This document shows positions 1 to 7,096 of a stretch of 28,965 nucleotides of DNA, piece after piece (position 1 is the first letter of the stretch; each line of letters opens with the position of its first letter). The position numbers and the translations under genes were made by a program. The stretch is taken from assembly GCA_002428325.1 (NCBI GenBank), contig DIVR01000054.1:1-28965 (forward strand), read 5' to 3'. A model generated the notes under the pieces. That model worked only from the letters and a program-made list of their open reading frames with translations. It did no database searches and was not told where the DNA came from. The stretch comes from a bacterium UBP4_UBA6127 (GTDB taxonomy: Bacteria; UBP4; UBA4092).

Positions 1-686
1 TGGATGTCGGAACGACCCTCTATGCCATCAGTACCTTGCTGATTGACCGGCATATTTCCCCGGAATTCCATGATGCCTACAACTATTATCTCAACTGGGC
101 ATTGACTGCCGGAGGAGCTGCCGGACCGGGGTTTACCGGCAGTGAGCAGGTCTATAATATGTTTAATACAAATCCAGGATCGTCCTTTGTTTCAAACAAC
201 TATCATACAGATTATTGTTTGGATACTGGTTATTTCCAAGATACAACCCTTGTTGATATGAGAAATAACAATAATCGTGAATATAATACATTTACCACTC
301 AGATGCTTAAGGACAAACTTGCTTTATATAAAGTTATGACTTGTGTGAACTGGAACTCCCGAACATGGGATAATTTGGGGGGAAGCAATCGGATAAGCAT
401 CACTGGATTTACTAATGTAACACCCATCTATTCAGGGAATAGCAGTAATATGATTGCCTATTTCTGCCGAGATATGCAGGACACTACAGTGAATTATTCA
501 ACCAGTACTATAACTAACATGACGGTTACCTTCAGTGGATTTCCGGAATTTACTCCAATTTATTTGACTTGGTTCAATCCCAAAACCGGCGAAAAGATAT
601 CCAGTACCAGTTTTTCTGAAGGTTCTATCCAGGTTACAGTGCCTCCCTTTACCCGTGATATTGTAGCTGTCTTGAAACCGGAATAA
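1..686 (+). CDS. C-terminal part of a secreted glycoside-hydrolase-like protein (5' truncated by window)
   Basis: The reading frame is open from base 3 with no stop before 684-686, so the gene starts outside the window and only about the last 227 residues are seen. The C-terminal 110 residues resemble the 'putative collagen-binding domain' found at the end of many bacterial glycoside-hydrolase-like proteins (DUF4038/GH140 type): an AYFCRDMQDTTV strand, then LTWFNPKTGEK, then VPPFTRDIVAVLKPE. The family name is historical and collagen binding is not implied. The upstream part (residues such as DVGTTLYAISTLLIDRHIS and the Asn/Tyr/Gly-rich stretch after it) I do not recognise. The gene lies 20 bases upstream of the kelch-like gene on the same strand, probably in one transcript. 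A decayed second copy of its last third lies at 1807-2096. The enzyme activity, if any, resides in the unseen N-terminus. Confidence 0.6.
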   Translation, partial: DVGTTLYAISTLLIDRHISPEFHDAYNYYLNWALTAGGAAGPGFTGSEQVYNMFNTNPGSSFVSNNYHTDYCLDTGYFQDTTLVDMRNNNNREYNTFTTQMLKDKLALYKVMTCVNWNSRTWDNLGGSNRISITGFTNVTPIYSGNSSNMIAYFCRDMQDTTVNYSTSTITNMTVTFSGFPEFTPIYLTWFNPKTGEKISSTSFSEGSIQVTVPPFTRDIVAVLKPE

Positions 687-706
687 GATGAAATAAAGGA
701 CCTTAT

Positions 707-1744
707 ATGAAAAGAATGTTTTTACTTAGTTTAGTTACGTTACTTCTAATTGTTGCCATTCCCCCAGGGTTTACTCAAACCCTGGGGGAATGGACTTCGT
801 TAACCTCTTTACCATCTCCAAGATATGCATGCTCAGCGGTTCTGATTGATACAACAGTTTATATAGTAGGTGGTTCTGAATTCTCTTCGGGTACTTCCTA
901 TCCAGTTTTAAGAACCGGGATCCTTCCTGATGGAACTCTATCCGGTTGGGTAGAAGAGAGCTGTCGGCCCTTGGAAATAAGAAGTGACAGTATTATTTTT
1001 GCCAATACCGGGTATCTTTATGCTATATCAGGACGAAATGGACCTTATTTAGACAGATCAACAACCATTGAGAGAGCTAAGATAAATACCGAGGGGAGTA
1101 TCGGAGAATGGGAGTATTTTGGATATTGTCCTTCACCGGGATTTTGGGAGTCCACCTGGTTGCAGACGAGTACGGATTTGTATGTATTTGGGGGATATCC
1201 CGGAACCTGTGAAATCTGGCGGTTGCCCCTCTATGATAATGGGAGCATTGGGACTTTTTCCAGGTTAAGCAGTGATTATAATATTGCTCGATATGGGTCA
1301 GGAGTTGTCTTGATCGGTAACAGATTATTTATTCAGGGAGGAGCTAATGTGTATGGACCAGGTCAACCTGAATATACTGAAACAGCAATATTATTCTCCG
1401 ATGGAAATATTGGAGAATGGACGATTCTGTCAAAATCAAATTTTAATCACTGGACTCATTTGTTGGCTAGGGTAGGCGGTGATTTATATACCATAGCAGG
1501 AGTGTTACCTGGTGAGGATATTCGGGGAGCTGAATCAGCACCCTTTTTGACGGACAGTACCTTAGGGGAATGGAGTATGGGAGCACCCAGGCCTCACCAA
1601 CGGATACATTTTGCGCATATACAGACTGATAAAGGGTTATATGTATTTGGAGGATGGGGGAACCATGATTTAGATGGGGTGGAATTTGCGCCAATCATAT
1701 ATTCAACCGATGTTAAATCTCGCCAGTGGAAAGAGTATAACTGA
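707..1744 (+). CDS. Secreted kelch-like beta-propeller protein
   Basis: The 345-residue product begins with a signal peptide (KR, hydrophobic LLSLVTLLLIVAIPP, likely cut after GFTQ near residue 24). Six repeats follow, each opening with a LGEW/LSGW/IGEW/IGTF motif at about residues 26, 78, 132, 181, 235 and 286 and carrying a YVFGG/YIVGG/FIQGG/YTIAG-type strand 25-30 residues later. This is the kelch pattern, so a six-bladed propeller is expected. Such propellers usually bind protein or glycan ligands or sit beside enzymes; no catalytic residues can be identified. The start ATG at 707 has an AAAGGA ribosome-binding site 6 bases upstream. The gene lies 20 bases after the preceding gene, suggesting co-transcription and a shared extracellular role. 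A decayed copy of its last blade lies at about 2100-2200. The exact ligand is unknown. Confidence 0.75.
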   Translation: MKRMFLLSLVTLLLIVAIPPGFTQTLGEWTSLTSLPSPRYACSAVLIDTTVYIVGGSEFSSGTSYPVLRTGILPDGTLSGWVEESCRPLEIRSDSIIFANTGYLYAISGRNGPYLDRSTTIERAKINTEGSIGEWEYFGYCPSPGFWESTWLQTSTDLYVFGGYPGTCEIWRLPLYDNGSIGTFSRLSSDYNIARYGSGVVLIGNRLFIQGGANVYGPGQPEYTETAILFSDGNIGEWTILSKSNFNHWTHLLARVGGDLYTIAGVLPGEDIRGAESAPFLTDSTLGEWSMGAPRPHQRIHFAHIQTDKGLYVFGGWGNHDLDGVEFAPIIYSTDVKSRQWKEYN

Positions 1745-1806
1745 AGGGATAAAAAGCTAAAGAAATAGGGGAGAGCAATTTTTGTGCTGATTGTAGCAAT
1801 CGACTC

Positions 1807-2200
1807 ATGACCTGTGTGAATTGGAATTCTCGGACTTGGGATAATCTGGGGACAACTAACCGAATCAGTTTCAGTGGTTACACAGCCTATCCTGTATATT
1901 CAGGTAATAGCAGTAATATGATTGCTTATTTCTGCCGGGATATGCGGGACACAACGGTAAATTATACAACCAGCTCAGTATCCAATATGACAGTCACCTT
2001 CAGTGGGTTCCCTGCTTTTACTCCAATACGATTGACTTGGTTCAATGCCAGTACAGGGGATGTTTTATCCAGCACCAGCTTTTCCACGGGGACCTAAACC
2101 GAGAATACTATTTGCACATATACGTACAGATAAAGGGCTTTATGTGTTTTAGGGGTAGAGGAACAGCGATAGATCGAGGGTTCAGTTTGCCCCGATTATT
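1807..2200 (+). pseudogene. Decayed duplicate of the two preceding genes with internal deletion
   Basis: Bases 1807-2096 encode 96 residues (starting MTCVNWNSRTWDNLG) that match the region starting at base 336 of the first gene at roughly three residues in four. The match stops just before the final VTVPPFTRD segment, where a stop codon follows GT. From about 2104 to 2200 the DNA then matches about 1605-1697, the last blade of the kelch-like gene: TTTGC-CATATAC, GATAAAGGG, TATATGTATTT versus TTTATGTGTTTT. That part has stops and frameshifts in every useful frame. So the copy joins the 3' end of gene one to the 3' end of gene two, with about 970 bases missing compared with the intact pair. The copy has no recognisable signal peptide, and its end overlaps the stop codon of the minus-strand gene at 2196. 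Expression of a functional product is unlikely. Confidence 0.75.
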
Positions 2201-3221
2201 CCGCCTTTTTAGTTATCAGAAGTTTTACCAATTGGGAAAGATTTTCATTGTATTCTTCTTCAGAGAGTCCTTGCTGCATCTGGATTCTTTCCCTGGAAAG
2301 GATTGATTCTTTGAGAGGGGAGTTCCATGAATCCCAGTCCATATTACCTGTTTGAACCATCAAGAAAATATTCTGGTTACGTTCTTTTTCTTTTTTGAGA
2401 GCCTGCTCTATCTCCCGGGTAATATCCCCGGAAACCAGTGAATTGGGATGAACCAGGACCACCAATTTATCATATAAATCGATGGCCATATCCAGTGCGG
2501 CAATCAGCCGGGTATTCAAATCCTCAGGATTCCATTTCCAGCATCTGATACCCAATTTGCCTAGATCCCGGGTCAATTGGGCTGCCAGGGATTCATCTTC
2601 GGGAGTATGCATGATATAACAGGTTTGGAAAGAAGGCTGTTTTGCCAGGGCGTCCATTAAAGGTTGGATAGATTTTTCCGGGAGTCCGGTGCCTATCAAA
2701 AAGCTGGCAGGAATCTTACCCTGGGATTGGCATAAGGTGTCGATACCCAGAATGCTGGGCCCATAATGGGTCAGGGTCTCCAGCCCGAGAGTCTCTGATA
2801 AATCCAGATCACCTAATGCCGTAAATCCTACCAAGGCCCCTGATAACTGGGTTCCTTTTAAGTTGGCTCCGGTCAAGGCGGCTCCAATCAAATTGGCGCC
2901 TGTCAGGTCGGCATCCCGTAAATCAGCTCCCCGAAGGTCTGCCCCGAATAAATCGGATTTCTTGAGATTGGCTCCTTTGAGTTTAGTTCCGAAAAGATTA
3001 GCCTGCCGCAGAAGGGCCTCTTCCAGGTCTGCTTGTTCCAGATTGGCAAAACTGACATCTGAAGAGGTCAGGTCGGCTCCATGCAAATCAGCATAAGGAA
3101 ATTCCACATCCTGCAGGCTGGCTTCCCTCAAGTCTAACTGGATGCCGGGATGTTTACTCCGCCAAGTTTTAATTCGGCTGGTCAATTCCAGTACCAGGTT
3201 CAAATGTTCAGGATTTGCCAT
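2196..3221 (-). CDS. Pentapeptide-repeat protein with C-terminal TIR-like domain
   Basis: The 341-residue product has a short N-terminal helix, then about 22 pentapeptide repeats of the A(D/N)LxG type at residues 29-141, expected to form a right-handed quadrilateral beta-helix. A linker (GPSILGIDTLCQSQGKIP, 154-171) of a kind I recall from other pentapeptide-TIR proteins follows, then a TIR-like domain at about 199-335. In it CYIMHTPEDESLAAQL replaces the usual FISYSSKD strand, GIRCWKWNPEDL is beta-B with its loop, and DKLVVLVHPNSLVSGDITREIEQAL holds the Glu (E270 or E272) in the position of the TIR catalytic glutamate. No signal peptide or membrane segment is seen, so it is cytoplasmic. Start ATG at 3221 has GGAG 8 bases upstream. 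TIR domains can be NAD hydrolases or scaffolds; which applies here is not shown. The gene stands alone, divergent from lgt. Confidence 0.8.
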   Translation of the reverse strand: MANPEHLNLVLELTSRIKTWRSKHPGIQLDLREASLQDVEFPYADLHGADLTSSDVSFANLEQADLEEALLRQANLFGTKLKGANLKKSDLFGADLRGADLRDADLTGANLIGAALTGANLKGTQLSGALVGFTALGDLDLSETLGLETLTHYGPSILGIDTLCQSQGKIPASFLIGTGLPEKSIQPLMDALAKQPSFQTCYIMHTPEDESLAAQLTRDLGKLGIRCWKWNPEDLNTRLIAALDMAIDLYDKLVVLVHPNSLVSGDITREIEQALKKEKERNQNIFLMVQTGNMDWDSWNSPLKESILSRERIQMQQGLSEEEYNENLSQLVKLLITKKAE

Positions 3222-3248
3222 CAGGAGTTCTCCAAACTGATAAAGGGT

Positions 3249-3277
3249 ATAATATTCTGTAGTTCATATAATTCTAA
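3249..3277 (-). promoter_or_regulatory. Candidate sigma70 promoter for the pentapeptide-TIR gene
   Basis: Read on the minus strand, TTAGAA (3277-3272) and TATTAT (3254-3249) are separated by exactly 17 bases, 28 bases ahead of the ATG. The -10 matches 5 of 6 consensus bases and the -35 matches 4 of 6. The 154-base divergent gap with lgt is AT-rich and also holds two plus-strand TATAAT boxes (3248-3253, 3267-3272) that lack good -35 partners but could serve lgt. Confidence 0.35.
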
Positions 3278-3375
3278 CTTACCTTCAGGTTAGGGACGAA
3301 CATGATAAGACTTTTTTCCCTGGCAGAAGAATACCCTGTTCAAGGGCTATTGTTAATTAATAAGGTGAAACAAGG

Positions 3376-4164
3376 ATGCTGACATACCCACAAATCGACC
3401 CGGTCTTAATGTATATTGGCCCCTTTGCGGTCCATTGGTATGGGATGATGTACCTCGCCAGTTTTCTCATATCGTATGGGATAACCTGGCACCTGATCAA
3501 AAAAAGACAATTCCCAATGAGTCGGGATGTCTTGGATATGTTTTATATCTATATGATGGCAGGAGTGGTTTTAGGCGGCCGTCTGGGGTATGTGTTTTTT
3601 TATGATTTTAAATCTTATCTGGAGAATCCCCAGGATATTCTGGCTGTCTGGAAAGGCGGCATGTCTTTTCATGGAGGGTTGATTGGGGTCATTATTGCCG
3701 GATTATTGTTTTGCCGAAGCAATAAGTTTGACTTCTGGGCTCTGGCGGATATTCTGGCGGTCAGTGCTCCGATAGGATTAGGATTAGGCAGAATGGGGAA
3801 TTTTATCAATGGTGAGCTTTATGGGAGAGTCACTCAGGTTCCCTGGGGGATGGTGTTCCCTGAGGGAGGCCCTTTACCGCGGCATCCTTCCCAATTATAT
3901 GAAGCTTTTTTAGAAGGTATTATTCTTTTCATCCTTTTATGGATATTAAAAGACAGACTGAAACACCGACCGGGAGTTTTAGGGTCTGTTTTTGTTATCG
4001 GATATAGCGTCATCAGATTTATCGTTGAATTTTTTCGGGAACCAGACCCTCAATTGGGTTATCTGGCCGGATTTATCACCATGGGCCAAATTCTCAGCCT
4101 GCTGATGTTGATAGCCGGATGCCTGTTGATATTCCTTAGGGTGAAATCCACCCGCAAAACCTGA
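3376..4164 (+). CDS. lgt: Prolipoprotein diacylglyceryl transferase
   Basis: Lgt is the inner-membrane enzyme that moves a diacylglyceryl group from phosphatidylglycerol to the lipobox cysteine of prolipoproteins, the first step of lipoprotein maturation. The 262-residue product has about seven hydrophobic segments. It carries the family signature GRMGNFINGELYGR (138-151), the SFHGG motif with H99 (equivalent of E. coli H103), and the C-terminal RFIVEFFREPD motif with R214 and E218. These match the essential residues known from E. coli Lgt. Length is typical. The ATG at 3376 has AAGGTG 9 bases upstream. It stands alone between a divergent gene and the nuo operon, which has its own promoter. 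Confident assignment; it also implies that the cell makes lipoproteins. Confidence 0.97.
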   Translation: MLTYPQIDPVLMYIGPFAVHWYGMMYLASFLISYGITWHLIKKRQFPMSRDVLDMFYIYMMAGVVLGGRLGYVFFYDFKSYLENPQDILAVWKGGMSFHGGLIGVIIAGLLFCRSNKFDFWALADILAVSAPIGLGLGRMGNFINGELYGRVTQVPWGMVFPEGGPLPRHPSQLYEAFLEGIILFILLWILKDRLKHRPGVLGSVFVIGYSVIRFIVEFFREPDPQLGYLAGFITMGQILSLLMLIAGCLLIFLRVKSTRKT

Positions 4165-4241
4165 TTCGGGAAATGGTTATATCGGATTATTTCAGCCATC
4201 TACCGGATAAAATAAACCAAACTCACTTTGGGATTGATTTT

Positions 4242-4270
4242 ATAAGGGATTATTATGCATATACCCTTAT
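4242..4270. repeat. Inverted repeat upstream of the nuo promoter
   Basis: A perfect 7-base inverted repeat ATAAGGG / CCCTTAT has a 15-base spacer that itself contains the 8-base palindrome TATGCATA (4254-4261). A third related ATAAAGGG follows at 4274-4281. The block ends 18 bases before the -35 box of the nuo promoter, a usual place for an activator site. It could equally be a weak hairpin at the end of the lgt transcript, though no T-run follows. Binding of a regulator is inferred only from position. Confidence 0.4.
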
Positions 4271-4287
4271 GATATAAAGGGTTTTGC

Positions 4288-4316
4288 TTGTAAAAGACAT
4301 CCAGAGTCGGTATAAT
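4288..4316 (+). promoter_or_regulatory. Sigma70-type promoter of the nuo operon
   Basis: TTGTAA (4288-4293), a 17-base spacer and a perfect TATAAT (4311-4316) form a near-consensus vegetative promoter. Transcription would start near 4322-4324, leaving a leader of about 50 bases before nuoA. It is the only strong promoter-like pair in the 210-base gap between lgt and nuoA. Confidence 0.7.
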
Positions 4317-4374
4317 CATAAAGTAGCAGCTGGTCAAATAATATGGGGAAAGGCAGTTATTGGAGTCGTATTAG

Positions 4375-4734
4375 ATGACAGATACATTAGCGGTTATACT
4401 TATCATCCTGTTTGCCTTAGCCATGTCCGGCGGCATGGTTCTTTTTTCAGCCCTTCTGGGCCCACGTCGAAAAACCAAGCGTAAAACCAGCCCCTATGAA
4501 TGCGGGGTCAAGCCTGTCGGGGATGCCCGGCACCATCTTTCCATCAGTTATTATATGGTTGCCATGATATTTATCCTCTTTGATATTGAAGTTATTTTCA
4601 TGTATCCCTGGGCCGTGATATTTCTGGATATGAGCCCTAAACTCTTTGCTTTTATTGAAATGGCTTTATTTATCCTGATTCTTCTGGCCGGGTACCTGTA
4701 TGCCTGGAAGAAAGGGGCCCTGGAATGGGATTAG
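4375..4734 (+). CDS. nuoA: NADH-quinone oxidoreductase subunit A
   Basis: NuoA is a three-helix membrane subunit of complex I at the junction of the membrane and peripheral arms, next to the quinone site. The 119-residue product shows three hydrophobic segments, the conserved loop SPYECGVKPVGDAR (39-52), and acidic residues D70 and E72 in ILFDIEVIF at the start of helix 2, the equivalent of the E. coli D79/E81 pair. Length is typical. It opens the nuo operon; ATG 4375 has a weak GGAG 9 bases upstream. Its last 10 bases overlap nuoB, implying translational coupling. The overlapping frame at 4284-4484 is not coding. Confidence 0.96.
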   Translation: MTDTLAVILIILFALAMSGGMVLFSALLGPRRKTKRKTSPYECGVKPVGDARHHLSISYYMVAMIFILFDIEVIFMYPWAVIFLDMSPKLFAFIEMALFILILLAGYLYAWKKGALEWD

Positions 4735-5219
4735 AAGAATTACTTCAGGGAGAAGATTTCCTTACCACGACTATTAATAATGTCATTAAATGGGGCCGGA
4801 AAAATTCTATCTGGCCGGCGACCTTTGGGTTGGCTTGTTGCGCTATCGAAATGATGTCAGCCAGCGCCTCCCGATATGACCTTGCCCGATTTGGCTCAGA
4901 AGTATTCAGAGCCTCCCCTCGGCAATCCGATTTAATGATTGTCTCCGGCCGGGTATCCAAAAAAATGGCACCTGTCTTAAAACAAGTCTATGAACAAATG
5001 CCTGAACCTAAATGGGTGATTTCCATGGGGGCCTGTGCTTCCTGCGGCGGCATCTTTAATAATTATGCGATCGTGCAAGGGGTCGATCAAATAGTCCCGG
5101 TGGATGTGTATGTCCCCGGATGCCCCCCACGTCCTGAGATGCTTATCCAGGGTATTATGTTGTTGCAGAAGAAAATTCAGGAAGGCGACCCTCGCCGAGA
5201 ACCCATTATCGTCCAGTAA
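4725..5219 (+). CDS. nuoB: NADH-quinone oxidoreductase subunit B
   Basis: NuoB carries cluster N2, the last Fe-S cluster before ubiquinone or menaquinone, in the connecting module of complex I. The 164-residue product has the tandem ligands C38-C39 (GLACCAIEMM), C104 in MGACASCGG and C133 in PGCPPRPE, so all four N2 ligands are present. The start overlaps nuoA by 10 bases (ATGGGATTAG). Length is normal for the family. It is followed by a 96-171 base gap (depending on the nuoC start) that contains two possible mRNA hairpins, unlike the tight junctions elsewhere in this operon. Confidence 0.97.
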   Translation: MGLEELLQGEDFLTTTINNVIKWGRKNSIWPATFGLACCAIEMMSASASRYDLARFGSEVFRASPRQSDLMIVSGRVSKKMAPVLKQVYEQMPEPKWVISMGACASCGGIFNNYAIVQGVDQIVPVDVYVPGCPPRPEMLIQGIMLLQKKIQEGDPRREPIIVQ

Positions 5220-5228
5220 TAATATTGT

Positions 5229-5264
5229 TTTGGGGCTCTATGGGAAAATAGAGGCATCCCCAAA
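5229..5264 (+). other. Hairpin in the nuoB-nuoC intergenic RNA
   Basis: TTTGGGG-CTCTAT (5229-5241) pairs perfectly with ATAGAG (5248-5253) and CCCCAAA (5258-5264), with a GGGAAA loop and a 4-base GCAT bulge on the 3' side: 13 base pairs in all. No T-run follows (the next bases are CCGGAAAT), so it is not a typical intrinsic terminator. It may be an RNA-processing or stability element that separates nuoAB from the rest of the message. Function is inferred. Confidence 0.5.
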
Positions 5265-5297
5265 CCGGAAATATTAAAAAAGAGCCCAACAAAATCA

Positions 5298-5328
5298 CGC
5301 ATCCTGGCTGGATTCATGCGGGGATGCG
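5298..5328 (+). other. Second possible hairpin ahead of nuoC
   Basis: CGCATCC (5298-5304) and GGATGCG (5322-5328) are perfect 7-base inverted repeats with a 17-base loop. The loop holds the upstream in-frame ATG at 5316. If it forms, it would hide that ATG, which fits the downstream start at 5391 for nuoC. It is weaker than the hairpin at 5229. Confidence 0.35.
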
Positions 5329-5390
5329 GAGAATGCAAGTCCGGTCAAGAACCGGAACTCTTTTATCAGGGCAGAGATAACGTTAACTCT

Positions 5391-5888
5391 ATGACTGATT
5401 TCGAAACGAAAACCGTTGATAAGCTCAAAGAAAAATTTCCCGACAACCTGAGGGAAATCAGGGAATTCCGCGGCCAGGTGACAATCCTGGCAGAGACCTC
5501 CCGTCTTATGGAAATCCTGGGATTCCTTAAAAACGAACCCGAATTGGATTATGCCTTTCTGGCAGACATCACAGCCGTGGACCATTTTCAACAGGCTCCC
5601 CGGTTTGAACTGGTGTACCAGTTAAGGAGTTTTTCCAATACCGGGATGATGACCGTGAAGGCCTTATTGGGGGAAGAAGAAAAAGCCCCCTCAGCCGTCT
5701 CTCTCTGGAATACTGCCAACTGGCTGGAACGGGAAATCTATGACTTATTTGGCATTGAATTTACCAATCATCCCGATTTGCGGCGGATAGTAACTCCCGA
5801 TCATTGGGAATTACACCCCTTAAGGAAGGATTATCCTCTCCGAGGGGTCAATGAACCTTTATTCCCGCCCACTGAGGATGATGTGTAG
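5391..5888 (+). CDS. nuoC: NADH-quinone oxidoreductase subunit C
   Basis: NuoC (30 kDa subunit) is a soluble connecting-module protein that packs against NuoD and NuoB. The 165-residue product ends with the family signature: EREIYDLFGIEFTNHPDLRR, then TPDHWELHPLRKDYPL. It is a separate gene from nuoD, not the NuoCD fusion of enterobacteria. The frame is open back to an ATG at 5316, which would add 25 residues, including MRGCGECKSG, that do not look like a NuoC N-terminus; that ATG also sits in a possible hairpin loop. I therefore prefer 5391, although neither start has a good ribosome-binding site. It lies 5 bases before nuoD. Confidence 0.92.
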   Translation: MTDFETKTVDKLKEKFPDNLREIREFRGQVTILAETSRLMEILGFLKNEPELDYAFLADITAVDHFQQAPRFELVYQLRSFSNTGMMTVKALLGEEEKAPSAVSLWNTANWLEREIYDLFGIEFTNHPDLRRIVTPDHWELHPLRKDYPLRGVNEPLFPPTEDDV

Positions 5889-5893
5889 GATAT

Positions 5894-7096
5894 ATGAACA
5901 TGGCGACTGATACGAATCTCACTAAAACTGATTATCGGACCATGACCCTGAATATGGGGCCTCAGCATCCCAGTACCCATGGGGTGCTTCGGCTGGAACT
6001 GGAGCTGGATGGTGAAATCATCCAAAGCTGCCGTCCGCATATCGGATACCTCCATACCGGGGTTGAAAAAGAAGCCGAATATAAAACATTCCATCAGGTC
6101 ATCCCCATGACTGACCGGCTGGACTATCTGGCCCCTATGTCGAATAACCTGGCCTATGTCCTAGCGGTGGAAAAGCTTTGCGGAATTGAAGTCCCTAAAC
6201 GGGCCCAGTATATAAGGGTCATGATGACGGAGTTGACCCGTATTGCCAGCCATCTGGTCTGGCTGGGTACCCATGCCATGGATATCGGCGCTATGTCAGT
6301 CTTCCTTTATTGTTTCCGGGAACGGGAAATGATTCTGGATATGTATGAAGAGGTTTCCGGAGTCCGGATGATGTCTTCTTACTTCCGAATCGGAGGGGTC
6401 CATGAAGATATTACCGACCGCCTGGTTCAACTGATTCGGGAGTTTATCAAAGTGTTTCCTCTCCGTTGGAAAGAATATGACGGACTGCTGACACAAAACC
6501 GGATTTTCATGAACCGGACTCAAGATATTGGCATCCTGACTAAAGAAGAAGCGATTAATTATGGACTCAGCGGACCCTGTCTTCGAGGCAGCGGTGTAAA
6601 ATGGGACCTTCGGAAAGCCCATCCTTATTCCAGTTATCAGGATTTTGATTTTGAGATTCCCACCGAAGCGGCCGGGGATGTATATGCCCGATATTTGGTC
6701 CGGCTCAGGGAAATGAAGGAATCACTCAAGATTGTACAACAAGCCTTGGACAATATGCCTGATGGCCCGGTGGTTTCAGATGACCGGAAATATATTCCTC
6801 CTCCCAAACCGGAAGCTAAGAAAAATATGGAACAGCTGATTCATCACTTCCTTCTCTATAGTGAAGGGTTCAAAGCTCCTGAGGGCGAAGTTTACCATGC
6901 CATTGAAGCCCCGAAAGGGGAATTAGGCGTTTTTCTGGTCAGTGATGGTAGTAATAAACCCTACCGGATGCATTGGCGGGGGCCTTCTTTTGTAAATCTC
7001 CAATCTCTGCCTCATATGGCTAAAGGCCGGTTTATTGCCGACCTGGTGGCCATCATCGGCAGTATTGATATTGTATTAGGTGAAGTGGACCGATGA
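5894..7096 (+). CDS. nuoD: NADH-quinone oxidoreductase subunit D
   Basis: NuoD (49 kDa subunit) forms the quinone-binding pocket with NuoB and is related to the large subunit of NiFe hydrogenases, without the metal site. The 400-residue product has the N-terminal GPQHPSTHGVLRLELELDG (22-40), HIGYLHTGVEKEAEYKT with H54 near the quinone, and the MTELTRIASHLVWLG helix. Length is typical. The ATG at 5894 is only 3 bases from AGGA; a second in-frame ATG at 5900 has better spacing (9 bases) and may be the true start. It overlaps the fused nuoEF gene by 4 bases (ATGA). Confidence 0.97.
   Translation: MNMATDTNLTKTDYRTMTLNMGPQHPSTHGVLRLELELDGEIIQSCRPHIGYLHTGVEKEAEYKTFHQVIPMTDRLDYLAPMSNNLAYVLAVEKLCGIEVPKRAQYIRVMMTELTRIASHLVWLGTHAMDIGAMSVFLYCFREREMILDMYEEVSGVRMMSSYFRIGGVHEDITDRLVQLIREFIKVFPLRWKEYDGLLTQNRIFMNRTQDIGILTKEEAINYGLSGPCLRGSGVKWDLRKAHPYSSYQDFDFEIPTEAAGDVYARYLVRLREMKESLKIVQQALDNMPDGPVVSDDRKYIPPPKPEAKKNMEQLIHHFLLYSEGFKAPEGEVYHAIEAPKGELGVFLVSDGSNKPYRMHWRGPSFVNLQSLPHMAKGRFIADLVAIIGSIDIVLGEVDR

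Noticed and set aside
2037..2306. 89-codon plus-strand frame
   Set aside because: It crosses the decayed copy junction and then reads antisense to the TIR gene; no homology to anything recognised.
2863..3096. 77-codon plus-strand frame rich in APxxSA repeats
   Set aside because: The repeats are the reverse strand of the pentapeptide-repeat region of the minus-strand gene, so the pattern is a mirror of that periodicity.
4284..4484. 66-codon plus-strand frame ahead of nuoA
   Set aside because: It starts inside the nuo promoter -35 region and overlaps nuoA out of frame.
5316..5390. 25-codon N-terminal extension of nuoC
   Set aside because: The extra residues do not resemble NuoC and the ATG sits in a potential hairpin loop. 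The start at 5391 is preferred but not proven.
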